From: Candidatus Pelagibacter sp. TMED275
Lineage (GTDB): Bacteria > Pseudomonadota > Alphaproteobacteria > Pelagibacterales > Pelagibacteraceae
Assembly: GCA_002169255.1 (NCBI GenBank)
Contig: NHLU01000014.1
Location: 1 to 22,995 of the forward strand
Length of the DNA: 22,995 nucleotides
Direction: 5' to 3'
Shown one piece after another: positions 1 through 8,072 of the stretch (positions are counted from its first letter, which is position 1; each line of letters begins with the position of its first letter). The notes beneath the pieces are model-generated. The model was not told where the DNA came from. It saw only the letters and a list, made by a program, of their open reading frames with translations, and ran no database searches. A program made the translations under genes and the position numbers.

Positions 1-64
1 GATCTAAAGACTAGAGAAATGATAAGTTTAAAAGACAGAACCCGGCTTACATTTCATCTGGCAA
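1..64 (+). ncRNA. rnpB: RNase P RNA, 3' end (partial)
   Basis: RNase P RNA is the catalytic RNA that removes 5' leaders from tRNA precursors. The block at 35-50 (ACAGAACCCGGCTTAC) matches the near-universal distal P4 strand found just before the 3' end of bacterial RNase P RNAs. It is preceded by CTAGAGAAATGA (11-22), which resembles the conserved CTAGATGAATGA of the E. coli molecule, at about the expected distance. The following TTTCATCTGGC (52-62) would be the 3' strand of closing helix P1, but its partner lies upstream of the window. The 3' end is estimated from this alignment; the gene body is outside the window. No convincing intrinsic terminator follows. Confidence 0.88.
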
Positions 65-201
65 AAAATCTTTAAAATGTTTCTGCTTTGATTCATATAA
101 GTTAACTAAATGTTCTAATATTTTTATTTGATGTTTATCTAATTGTTAAAAAATTTAAATAAATTGTTAATAAAGTATTAATTAATAATGAAAATCATCA
201 A

Positions 202-230
202 TTGACACTGTAACTAAAAACCCATAATAT
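202..230 (+). promoter_or_regulatory. Sigma-70 promoter of the mraZ/dcw operon
   Basis: A perfect -35 hexamer TTGACA lies at 202-207 and a -10 hexamer TAATAT (5 of 6 to consensus) at 225-230, separated by exactly 17 bases. Transcription would start near 236-238, giving a leader of about 30 bases before the mraZ start at 270. It is the best promoter-like sequence I noticed and stands immediately before the first gene of a long collinear run, so it probably drives the whole dcw cluster. The rest of the spacer after rnpB (65-201) is AT-rich and shows nothing else I can name. Confidence 0.8.
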
Positions 231-245
231 CCCATATATTCCCAA
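221..245 (-). promoter_or_regulatory. Putative MraZ operator: three TGGG boxes with 10-bp period
   Basis: CCCA occurs at 221, 231 and 241, so three CCCAN boxes are separated by exactly 5 bases; the minus strand reads TTGGG, ATGGG, ATGGG. In E. coli, MraZ binds three TGGGN direct repeats with 5-base spacers upstream of its own gene, and the spacing here is the same. The boxes flank and overlap the -10 element (225-230) and the predicted start site, the right position for repression. Box identity is seen; binding by the downstream mraZ product is inferred. Confidence 0.8.
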
Positions 246-269
246 ATATGGAATTTATGAGAAAAAAAT

Positions 270-728
270 ATGTTTTTATCAACTTTCGAGAACAGGATAG
301 ACAAAAAAGGGAGGGTTTCAGTGCCTGCTAGTTTTAGATCATATCTTTCAAATCTAGGTTATAACGGAATTTTTTGCTATCCGTCATTTAACAATCCTTC
401 AATTGAAGCATGGACGCAAGATAGAATTGAAAAAATTTCAGATACAATTGATGGTTTAAATCCTTTTGAAGAAAAAAGGGATTTTTTTGCAACATCAATT
501 CTTTCAGAAAGTATTAATTTACAATTTGATAACGAGGGAAGAATCTCTATTTCACAAAAATTATTAAATCATGCTAGAATTAAACACAGTATGCTGTTCG
601 TTGGTCAGGGAAAAACATTCCAAATATGGGAGCCTAAAACTTTTGAAAAATTTAGGATGAATGCTAGAAAAAAATCAAACATAAATAGAGCAAATCTTAG
701 ATGGGAGCAAAAACTTAACAAACAATAG
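270..728 (+). CDS. mraZ: Transcriptional regulator MraZ
   Basis: MraZ is a DNA-binding protein of the SpoVT-AbrB fold, usually the first gene of dcw clusters; in E. coli it represses its own operon. The 152-residue product has the family's two tandem half-domains, each with a DxxxR signature: DKKGR at residues 11-15 and DNEGR at 87-91. The opening [15 protein letters not shown] is typical of full-length family members and supports this ATG. Length is normal for alphaproteobacterial MraZ. The gene sits about 30 bases below the predicted transcription start, behind three boxes that fit its known target. It is followed after 11 bases by ftsZ, so MraZ probably controls FtsZ supply directly. Confidence 0.95.
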   Translation: MFLSTFENRIDKKGRVSVPASFRSYLSNLGYNGIFCYPSFNNPSIEAWTQDRIEKISDTIDGLNPFEEKRDFFATSILSESINLQFDNEGRISISQKLLNHARIKHSMLFVGQGKTFQIWEPKTFEKFRMNARKKSNINRANLRWEQKLNKQ

Positions 729-734
729 AGGGAG
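729..734 (+). promoter_or_regulatory. Strong Shine-Dalgarno of ftsZ
   Basis: AGGGAG, within a purine-only run from 727 to 740, lies 5 bases before the ftsZ ATG at 740. Most other starts in the window have no recognisable Shine-Dalgarno or rely on overlap with the upstream gene, so this site stands out. It fixes the ftsZ start and suggests translation independent of coupling to mraZ. Confidence 0.75.
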
Positions 735-739
735 AGAGA

Positions 740-2212
740 ATGACAATAAACTTTAAAGCACCAGAAATAAAAGAATTAAAACCGAGAATCTTAGTTTTAG
801 GAGTTGGGGGCGCAGGAGGTAACGCCATAAATAAAATGGTAGAGTCTGGTCTTCAAGGTGTTGAATTTTTATCTATAAATACTGATGCACAAGATTTAAA
901 GTTAAGTAAAGCTAATACAAAAATTCAAATAGGATTAAATTTAACAAAAGGTCTTGGTGCTGGAGCAAAGTTAGATATTGGCCAAGCTGCTGCAGATGAG
1001 TCCTTAAACGAGATAGTAAATTGCTTGCAAGGCGCAAATATGGTTTTTATAACAGCTGGAATGGGTGGAGGTACAGGAACTGGTGCAGCACATGTCATAG
1101 CTAGAGCGGCAAAAGAATTAAATATTCTAACAGTTGGGGTTACAACTTTACCTTTCTTGTATGAAGGGCCCTCTAGAATGAGAAGAGCCCAACAAGGATT
1201 AGAAGAGTTAAGAAAACATGTTGATACAATTATTGTAATTCCAAATCAAAATCTTTTCAAAATTGCAACTGAACAAACCACATTTGAGGAGTCTTTTGAT
1301 TTATCTAATGATGTTTTAATGCATGGAGTTCAAAGCATTACTGATTTAATGGTAAGACCTGGTTTAATAAATTTAGATTTTGCTGATGTTGAAACTGTAA
1401 TGAGCTCAATGGGTAAAGCAATGATGGGAACTGGAGAAGCAGATGGTGAAGGAAGAGCTACTAAAGCAGCTGAGATGGCCATAAGTAATCCACTAATAGA
1501 TGATTATACATTGCAAGGTGCCAAAGGATTACTAGTAAACATTACTGGAGGACCAGATCTAAAATTATTTGAAGTAGATGAAGCTGTTAATAAAGTTAGA
1601 GCGGAAGTGGATCCAGAGGCTGAACTTATTATTGGAGCTATTACTGATCCTGCATTAGAAGGAAGCATGAGAGTATCTATTGTAGCGACAGCATTAGATG
1701 GACAACAACCAGAGGCAAAATCTGTTATAAATATGGTACATAGAATTCAAAGTAGAAACACTGGATATTCAGATTTTACCAATCCTAATCCTGCACAATC
1801 ATTTAATTTTAATTCAGCCAATATTCAAAATACAGTAACGAGTGGTGCAAACGCATTAAAATTAGAGGAACCAATTACTGACGATATTTCAAACCCCCAA
1901 GATTTTTCATCAAATGATAATAATATTAGTAATGAAATTCCTAATGATCAAACAGTAAGCACTGAGGAGATTAAAAACGAAGAAAGCATTATCATTGATG
2001 AAGTAAATAATGATGTTACTCCCTCAAACGGATTAGAAAATTTTAATCTTGAAGAAGAAAGTCCTAATTTATTTAACTCAGAAAATAATGAAGAATTAAA
2101 TTTGAGTGAAGATGATAATAAATCAGAATTTTCATCATTTGATACTAAGACAGAAGATAATGATGAGGATGAATTAGAAATCCCAGCATTTTTGAGAAGA
2201 CAAAAAAATTAA
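740..2212 (+). CDS. ftsZ: Cell division GTPase FtsZ
   Basis: FtsZ is the tubulin-like GTPase that polymerises into the Z ring and recruits the divisome. In the 490-residue product the nucleotide-binding region begins with GVGGAGGNA at 21-29, the tubulin signature GGGTGTG is at 109-115, and the T7 loop with catalytic acidic residues is [11 protein letters not shown] at 211-221. The globular core ends near residue 325. It is followed by a long acidic Asn/Asp/Glu/Ser-rich linker to about 474 and the conserved C-terminal peptide [13 protein letters not shown], the docking site for FtsA and other partners. The start is set by a strong Shine-Dalgarno. The odd feature is location: ftsZ lies between mraZ and rsmH, whereas in most bacteria it follows ftsA. 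Nothing looks truncated, so this is probably the main functional copy. Confidence 0.98.
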   Translation: MTINFKAPEIKELKPRILVLGVGGAGGNAINKMVESGLQGVEFLSINTDAQDLKLSKANTKIQIGLNLTKGLGAGAKLDIGQAAADESLNEIVNCLQGANMVFITAGMGGGTGTGAAHVIARAAKELNILTVGVTTLPFLYEGPSRMRRAQQGLEELRKHVDTIIVIPNQNLFKIATEQTTFEESFDLSNDVLMHGVQSITDLMVRPGLINLDFADVETVMSSMGKAMMGTGEADGEGRATKAAEMAISNPLIDDYTLQGAKGLLVNITGGPDLKLFEVDEAVNKVRAEVDPEAELIIGAITDPALEGSMRVSIVATALDGQQPEAKSVINMVHRIQSRNTGYSDFTNPNPAQSFNFNSANIQNTVTSGANALKLEEPITDDISNPQDFSSNDNNISNEIPNDQTVSTEEIKNEESIIIDEVNNDVTPSNGLENFNLEEESPNLFNSENNEELNLSEDDNKSEFSSFDTKTEDNDEDELEIPAFLRRQKN

Positions 2213-2230
2213 TGTTCTTCAAAAAAATAA

Positions 2231-3235
2231 ATGAATGCCACCATATTACTGGAAAAGAAAAAGCATTTTCCAGTACTGCTTAATGAAATTATAAGCATTA
2301 TTTCCCCTCAATATGGTGGCACATTTCTTGATTGTACATTTGGGCAAGGCGGTTATACAAAAAAAATATTAGAGTTTAAAAATACAAATGTAATAGGTAT
2401 TGATAGAGATAGTGATACTTTTAAAGCTGCAAAAGAAATCAAAAAGAAATATTCAAAAAGATTTGAATTCTATAATAAAAAATTTAGTGAAATAGGTGAA
2501 TTAGATGGCAAAAATAAGTTTAGATGTATAATTTTTGATCTTGGTTTTTCATTAAATCAAATTAAAGATGAAACAAAGGGTTTGTCATTTAATTCGAAAG
2601 GTAAACTTAATATGTCTATGGGTTTAAACTCGTTTACGGCTAACGAAGCAATACATTCTTTAGATTTAAATGATTTAAATAAAATTTTTAAGTTTTTTGG
2701 CGAAGATAAGGAAGCTAGAATAATTGCAAAAAAAATAATTAATTTAAGACAAAAGCAAAATATTAATAATGAGGATTTAATAAACATTATTGAAAGTTCA
2801 AAAAAGAAAAATTTTAAAAAAAATAAATCTACAAAAATTTTCCAATCTCTAAGAATGTTTGTGAACCAAGAAATAAGTGAGTTAATCAAAGGACTTATCG
2901 CTGCAACAAAATTACTAGAACCTGGTGGAATGATAATTGTAGTTTCTTTTCATTCTATAGAAGATAGAATTGTAAAATTCTTTTTTAATGATTTATCGAG
3001 TGGAAAGAATTTATCTAGATACTTACCAGGAAATTCATCTGAAAAAAAAATTTTTGAAATTCAAAAAAAAAAGCCTATCATTCCATCAAACAAGGAAATA
3101 AATACAAATCCAGCCTCAAGATCAGCTAAATTAAGATATGCAATAAAATTAACTGATATAGACGACTATGAGCTAAAATTTTACAATAAATTTAAATTTT
3201 TATTAGATATTGAAAATTTATCAAAAAAAATATGA
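2231..3235 (+). CDS. rsmH: 16S rRNA (cytosine-1402 N4)-methyltransferase RsmH
   Basis: RsmH (older name MraW) uses S-adenosylmethionine to methylate N4 of C1402 in the 16S rRNA decoding centre. The 334-residue protein has HFPVLLNEII near the N-terminus (12-21), a SAM-binding motif TFLDCTFGQGGYT at 31-43, and the hallmark SFHSIEDRIVK and NPASRSAKLR segments in the C-terminal third. Length is close to the family norm (about 310 residues) plus a few Lys-rich insertions. It follows ftsZ by 18 bases with no clear Shine-Dalgarno, and its stop overlaps the ftsL start as ATGA. In most dcw clusters rsmH directly follows mraZ; here ftsZ has been placed between them. Confidence 0.96.
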   Translation: MNATILLEKKKHFPVLLNEIISIISPQYGGTFLDCTFGQGGYTKKILEFKNTNVIGIDRDSDTFKAAKEIKKKYSKRFEFYNKKFSEIGELDGKNKFRCIIFDLGFSLNQIKDETKGLSFNSKGKLNMSMGLNSFTANEAIHSLDLNDLNKIFKFFGEDKEARIIAKKIINLRQKQNINNEDLINIIESSKKKNFKKNKSTKIFQSLRMFVNQEISELIKGLIAATKLLEPGGMIIVVSFHSIEDRIVKFFFNDLSSGKNLSRYLPGNSSEKKIFEIQKKKPIIPSNKEINTNPASRSAKLRYAIKLTDIDDYELKFYNKFKFLLDIENLSKKI

Positions 3236-3525
3236 GAAAAATAATATTAACATCCTTAATTTTTTTTTTGATAATATTTACAACATTCACAAAAAACGCC
3301 ACTAAAGAGTTAGAAAAAGAAATTTTTTTAACAAAAGAAAATATTGGAAAATTAAAAAATCAATATGATTTAGTTCTTTTGGATTATAATTATTTAAGTT
3401 CACCAAAAAGATTAACCGAGTTTCAAGAGGAGTGGTTTGATGATCAATTATTTAACACCAGGATAGACAATATAAATAAAATTTTTTTCTTTAATGGAAG
3501 AGTTTTATTTCAGTCAGAAAAATAG
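3232..3525 (+). CDS. ftsL: Cell division protein FtsL
   Basis: FtsL is a small bitopic membrane protein that forms a complex with FtsQ and FtsB and helps activate FtsWI at the septum. The 97-residue product has one N-terminal membrane segment (about residues 4-20), then a charged helical region (22-50) able to form a coiled coil. The segment YLSSPKRLTEF (about 54-64) is the best conserved part of alphaproteobacterial FtsL. Family sequence conservation is low, so identification rests on this motif, topology and position between rsmH and ftsI. The start overlaps the rsmH stop by 4 bases (ATGA), indicating translational coupling. Confidence 0.88.
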   Translation: MRKIILTSLIFFLIIFTTFTKNATKELEKEIFLTKENIGKLKNQYDLVLLDYNYLSSPKRLTEFQEEWFDDQLFNTRIDNINKIFFFNGRVLFQSEK

Positions 3526-3526
3526 A

Positions 3527-5215
3527 ATGATCAAAGAAAAAAAAGAAATATTAGTACTTGAAAAATATGAAAATGATTTTTCTTTTAAAGAAAACAAATC
3601 TAATTTAAATATTTCATTTAATAGAATTGCTTTTATCTTTTTTATATTACTTTTAGTTTGTACAATTTACTCCATAAAAATTATTTATTTAGGAATACAA
3701 AAACCAAGTATACTCAAAAGTAGAAATTTGGAAATCATAGAAAATTTCAGAGCAGATATTCTTGATAGAAATAATAATTTTATTGCAAAAACTGTTAATA
3801 CTACAATTGTAGGTATAAACCCTAATTTAATAATAAATGATGATAAATTATTACTAAATTTAAAAATAATTTTTCCCAACAAGGATTTTGTCGACATTAA
3901 AAAAAAAATAAAAAAAAAAAAATATTTTAGATTAGAAAAAAAAATTTCAAGCAATGAAAAAGAGCAATTAAAATTGCTAGGAGATAAAGCAATTGTTTTT
4001 GAAGATCAAATATCAAGAATTTATCCAAATGAAAATTTATATAGCCACATATTGGGCCAAATAGATGATTCAAACAATGGTATATCTGGTATTGAGAAAA
4101 AATTTGATTTTAATCTTAAATCAGAAAAAAACCCCATTAAGCTAACAGTAGATACAGAAATTCAATTTTTAATTAGACAAGAACTATTTAGATTTAATAA
4201 AATTTTTAAAAGTATTGGAAGTGGTGCAATACTTATGGATGTAAATAATGGAGAAATTTTATCTCTTGTTTCATTGCCAGATTTTAATTTAAATGAACGA
4301 GTATCCATAACAGATAAAAATTATATCAATAGAATTACAAAAGGAGTTTATGAGTTAGGCTCAGTATTTAAATTGTTTACAGTAGCAGCTGCTTTAAACG
4401 AAAAAATTGTAGAACCAGAAACTGAGTTTTTGAATTTGGAAAAAGAAATTGAATGTGACGGTAGACCAATAAGAGAATATGATAATGAGATTCCTAAAAA
4501 TCTTACAGTAGAGCAAATTTTAATCAGATCTGGAAACATAGGATCTGTGAGAATTGGCCAAATGTTAGGCGCTGAGAAACTAAAAAGTTTTTACAGTAAA
4601 ATTGGTATATTAAATCGGATAGATTTTGATATAGATGAAACGGGAACACCTATTCCGTTTGTATGGGGAAAATGTAAACTTGCGACAGTTTCATTTGGTC
4701 ACGGTATTACAACTACTCCTCTTCAACTTGCAAAAGCATATTCTATTATATCTAATGGAGGATTTGATATTCAGCCGACTTTAATTAAAAAGGATAGTAA
4801 GCAAAATTTAAAAAAAAACCAAATTCTTTCAGAAAATATATCAATCAAAATAAATAAGATTTTAAGAAAAATTGTATCAACATCAGATGGTACGGCGGGA
4901 CTAGCAGATGTAAAAGGTTATGAGGTGGCAGGCAAAACTGGTACAGCTCAAAAAGTGGTTAATGGTAAATACTCTAGATTAAAAATTAATACTTTTGCAT
5001 CTGTATTTCCATCATCTGATCCAAGATTTGCATTAATTGTTTTAATCGATGAACCTAAAACCTCAGAAGATTATATTTATAATTATCGAAATAAATCTGG
5101 CTCTTTTAAGGGCACTCCATTCAATACAGCCGGTTGGACAGCAGTAGAAATTGTAGCAAATATTATTGAAAAAATTGGGCCTATTTTAGCCACAAAATAT
5201 ATGGATGTTGAGTAA
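3527..5215 (+). CDS. ftsI: Septal peptidoglycan transpeptidase FtsI (PBP3)
   Basis: FtsI is the class B penicillin-binding protein that cross-links septal peptidoglycan, working with FtsW. Counted from the ATG at 3527 the protein has 562 residues: a cytoplasmic tail, one membrane segment (about 33-53), a dimerisation domain starting with RADILDRN (75-82), and a transpeptidase domain. The active-site motifs are SVFK (279-282, nucleophile S279), SGN (335-337) and KTG (470-472). An in-frame ATG at 3494 would add 11 residues but overlap ftsL by 32 bases. I prefer 3527, one base after the ftsL stop, though neither start has a Shine-Dalgarno. A run of 13 adenines at 3910-3922 encodes part of a Lys-rich stretch. 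The end overlaps the next gene by 11 bases. Confidence 0.95.
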   Translation: MIKEKKEILVLEKYENDFSFKENKSNLNISFNRIAFIFFILLLVCTIYSIKIIYLGIQKPSILKSRNLEIIENFRADILDRNNNFIAKTVNTTIVGINPNLIINDDKLLLNLKIIFPNKDFVDIKKKIKKKKYFRLEKKISSNEKEQLKLLGDKAIVFEDQISRIYPNENLYSHILGQIDDSNNGISGIEKKFDFNLKSEKNPIKLTVDTEIQFLIRQELFRFNKIFKSIGSGAILMDVNNGEILSLVSLPDFNLNERVSITDKNYINRITKGVYELGSVFKLFTVAAALNEKIVEPETEFLNLEKEIECDGRPIREYDNEIPKNLTVEQILIRSGNIGSVRIGQMLGAEKLKSFYSKIGILNRIDFDIDETGTPIPFVWGKCKLATVSFGHGITTTPLQLAKAYSIISNGGFDIQPTLIKKDSKQNLKKNQILSENISIKINKILRKIVSTSDGTAGLADVKGYEVAGKTGTAQKVVNGKYSRLKINTFASVFPSSDPRFALIVLIDEPKTSEDYIYNYRNKSGSFKGTPFNTAGWTAVEIVANIIEKIGPILATKYMDVE

Positions 5216-8072
5216 TCTAATCATGTTAGTAGGCGATTATTTTAACAATATTAAACCAGAGTATAAAAAGCATTTTTTCTCTGGCTTATCATTTAATAGT
5301 TTGAAATGTAAAAAAGGAAATATTTTTTTTGCAATCAAAGGCACAATCAGAGATGGAAACAAATATATAGCACAAGCTATAAAGAATGGTTGCAAAGTAA
5401 TAGTACATGAAAAAGAATTTGAAGGAATTAAAAAAAATATACTCTATATAAAGTCAAAAAATGTAAGGAAAGATCTATCTTTAGTTTCTTTTAAATATTT
5501 TAAAAGTAGGCCAAAAAATATAGTGGCAGTCACTGGAACAAATGGAAAGTCATCAATCGCAGAGTTTTATTATCAAATTTTGACAATGAGTAAAAAAAAA
5601 GTTGCGTCAATTGGGACACTGGGAGTAAAAATAAAAAAAAATTTACTTAAAGTAAATAATACCACCCTAGATCCAATAACATTGGCTAAGTATTTTAAAC
5701 TACTTGATACTATGAAAATAAATAATATAATTTTAGAAGCATCCAGCCATGGACTTCATCAGAATAGACTTGATGGTATAAAATTTAATGGGGGCATATT
5801 TACTAATCTATCACATGACCATTTAGATTATCATAAATCGTTCAATAATTATTTAAATTCAAAATTGTATCTTTTTAAAAAATTATTAAAAAATAATTCT
5901 TTTATAATTACTAATTCAAAAATACCCCAACATAAAAAATTAAAGAAAATTGCCACAAAGAGAAAACTAAAAATGATTTCTTTATTTAATGATAAAGGAA
6001 TTGAAATTTTAGACCATAATTATATTGGTGAAAAGCAATCTGTAAGTTTTGCTTATCAAAAAAAAAATTATTCATTTACTACAAATCTAATTGGTAAAAT
6101 TCAAATTACTAACTTATTAATGGCAAGTATTGCAGCACAAAAAAGTAAAATTAAATTTAACAAAATTGTTGATAATTTTCAAAATATGAAACCAGTTAAT
6201 GGAAGATTTGAAAAAATTGGTAATCTTAAAAATAAGAGCCTTGTGATATTAGATTATGCTCATACTCCAGATGCATTAAAAGTATGTTTAGAAAATATTG
6301 AAGATCAGTTTAGTGGAAGAAATATTAAAATTGTTTTTGGATGTGGTGGTGACAGGGATAAGCTCAAGAGATCAAAGATGGGAACAATAGCTGCAAAATT
6401 TTGTAAAAAAATATATATCACAAATGACAATCCTAGAAATGAAAATGCAAAAAAAATAAGAATTAATATTAAAAATGGTATTTTTGATAAAAAAAAAATT
6501 CATGAAATCCCAGATAGAGAAGATGCAATAAAACTAGCAATTAAGGATCTTAAAACCTCAGAAATACTCATTGTTGCTGGTAAGGGGCATGAAAATACAC
6601 AAATTATAAAAAATAAAGTTAATATATTATCTGATAGGTCAATAATTAAAAAAAGTATTCTGAAAAAAAATAAATTGTTATCAAAAAATTTAAAAAAAAA
6701 TATTTTAAAAGAGCAAAGTGGTAATTTAAATTTAAGATTTAATATAGGCACTTTTGAAGGTGTGATAGACTCAAGAAAAGTTAAAAAAAACGATATTTTT
6801 TTTGCTATTAAAGGAGAAAATAAAGATGGTAATAATTATATAAATGATGCATTTAAAAACGGTGCACAGATTGTAGTTGGAAGTAAAAAATTATCAAATA
6901 ATTTAAAAAAATATATAAAAGTAAATTCACCATTAAAGTTTTTAGAAAAAATATCTACTGTAAATAGAGAATGTTCAGACTCAGTTTTTATAGGTATTAC
7001 AGGCAGTTGTGGAAAAACTTCATTAAAGGAAATGACAAAGGAAGTATTTCGGGATTTTACCAACATATCAGCGTCAAAAAAATCATATAATAATAAATAT
7101 GGCGTTCCATTGAGTTTGTTTAATTTTAACAATAATCACAATTATGGCATTTATGAAATAGGAATGGATAAAAAAGGTGAGATTGATAATTTATCTAAAG
7201 TTGTTCAACCCAATATTGGTGTTATAACAAATATATCTTATGCGCACGCAAAAAATTTTAAGAGCATAAAACAAATCGCATTAGCTAAATCTGAAATTAT
7301 TCATAACATTAAAAAAAATGGAAAAATAATATTAAATTTAGATGATAAGTTTTTTTTTCTTCATAAAAAAATTGCTTTAAAAAAAAATTTAAAGATTTTT
7401 TCATTTAGTGAAAAAAATAAAAATGCTGATGTTTATTTAAAAAAAATTACTAAAAATAAAAATATTTATAAATTACATATAAATGTTAACGGTATAAAAA
7501 AATATTTTTTTATTAATAGTAAAAATGAAAATTTAATTAAAAATATCCTTGCATGTCTTGCAATTATATTGGCAACTAATAATATTAAATATCTAAAATA
7601 TAACATGTTTAAAAAAATTAATTTTGTACAGGGAAGAGGTGATATTAGTAAAGTTAAGGTAGATAAAAAAATTATAAATTTAATTGACGAAAGCTATAAC
7701 TCAAACCCTCTCTCATTAAAGTCAGCAATTAATCATTTTAAGTTATTAAATATTGATAATGATAGAAAATATATTTTATTAGGAGACATGCTCGAATTAG
7801 GCTCCCATTCGAAAAAATTACATAATCAATTAATAAAAGTGATAAATTTAACTTCAATCAAAAATATTTTTGTCATAGGAACTCAAATGAGCAAAATTTT
7901 CAAAAAATTAAAGGTTAATAAAAAAGGTTTAGTTCTGAATAATATTTCACAAATTAATGATTTAATTATTCATAATATGAGGAATAATGATTATTTAATG
8001 ATTAAAGGATCCAATGCTACCGGTTTAAATAAGTATGTAAATCAATTAAAAGGTTCTAAAGGTGTTTTATAA
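5205..8072 (+). CDS. murE/murF: Fused MurE-MurF: UDP-MurNAc-tripeptide synthetase and D-Ala-D-Ala adding ligase
   Basis: One uninterrupted 955-residue frame holds two complete Mur ligases. Residues 1 to about 485 are MurE, which adds meso-diaminopimelate to UDP-MurNAc-L-Ala-D-Glu: P-loop GTNGKS at 111-116, SHDHLDYH at 203-210, probable carbamylated Lys K220, and the DNPR motif at 408-411 that marks meso-DAP rather than lysine specificity. Residues about 505-955 are MurF, which adds D-Ala-D-Ala: P-loop GSCGKTS at 600-606, AKSE at 694-697, DESYNSNP at 828-835 and LLGDMLELG at 858-866. A Lys/Leu/Asn-rich linker (about 482-505) joins them. Fused MurE-MurF proteins are known in some bacteria, but separate genes are the rule. 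The start overlaps ftsI by 11 bases; an in-frame ATG at 5223 is an alternative. The GTG start of mraY overlaps its end by 11 bases. Confidence 0.95.
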   Translation: MLSNLIMLVGDYFNNIKPEYKKHFFSGLSFNSLKCKKGNIFFAIKGTIRDGNKYIAQAIKNGCKVIVHEKEFEGIKKNILYIKSKNVRKDLSLVSFKYFKSRPKNIVAVTGTNGKSSIAEFYYQILTMSKKKVASIGTLGVKIKKNLLKVNNTTLDPITLAKYFKLLDTMKINNIILEASSHGLHQNRLDGIKFNGGIFTNLSHDHLDYHKSFNNYLNSKLYLFKKLLKNNSFIITNSKIPQHKKLKKIATKRKLKMISLFNDKGIEILDHNYIGEKQSVSFAYQKKNYSFTTNLIGKIQITNLLMASIAAQKSKIKFNKIVDNFQNMKPVNGRFEKIGNLKNKSLVILDYAHTPDALKVCLENIEDQFSGRNIKIVFGCGGDRDKLKRSKMGTIAAKFCKKIYITNDNPRNENAKKIRINIKNGIFDKKKIHEIPDREDAIKLAIKDLKTSEILIVAGKGHENTQIIKNKVNILSDRSIIKKSILKKNKLLSKNLKKNILKEQSGNLNLRFNIGTFEGVIDSRKVKKNDIFFAIKGENKDGNNYINDAFKNGAQIVVGSKKLSNNLKKYIKVNSPLKFLEKISTVNRECSDSVFIGITGSCGKTSLKEMTKEVFRDFTNISASKKSYNNKYGVPLSLFNFNNNHNYGIYEIGMDKKGEIDNLSKVVQPNIGVITNISYAHAKNFKSIKQIALAKSEIIHNIKKNGKIILNLDDKFFFLHKKIALKKNLKIFSFSEKNKNADVYLKKITKNKNIYKLHINVNGIKKYFFINSKNENLIKNILACLAIILATNNIKYLKYNMFKKINFVQGRGDISKVKVDKKIINLIDESYNSNPLSLKSAINHFKLLNIDNDRKYILLGDMLELGSHSKKLHNQLIKVINLTSIKNIFVIGTQMSKIFKKLKVNKKGLVLNNISQINDLIIHNMRNNDYLMIKGSNATGLNKYVNQLKGSKGVL

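Noticed and set aside
63..100. Terminator after rnpB
   Set aside because: Only A and T runs are present, without a convincing stem-loop.
2557..2889. 110-codon minus-strand open frame inside rsmH
   Set aside because: Low-complexity Phe/Leu/Ile-rich translation mirroring A-rich sense codons; the sense strand has clear RsmH motifs. The same applies to other antisense frames, for example in ftsI, murE-murF, murC, lpxC and ligA.
3494..3526. 11-codon upstream extension of ftsI
   Set aside because: It would overlap ftsL by 32 bases; the ATG at 3527 is one base past the ftsL stop. Not excluded, only less likely.
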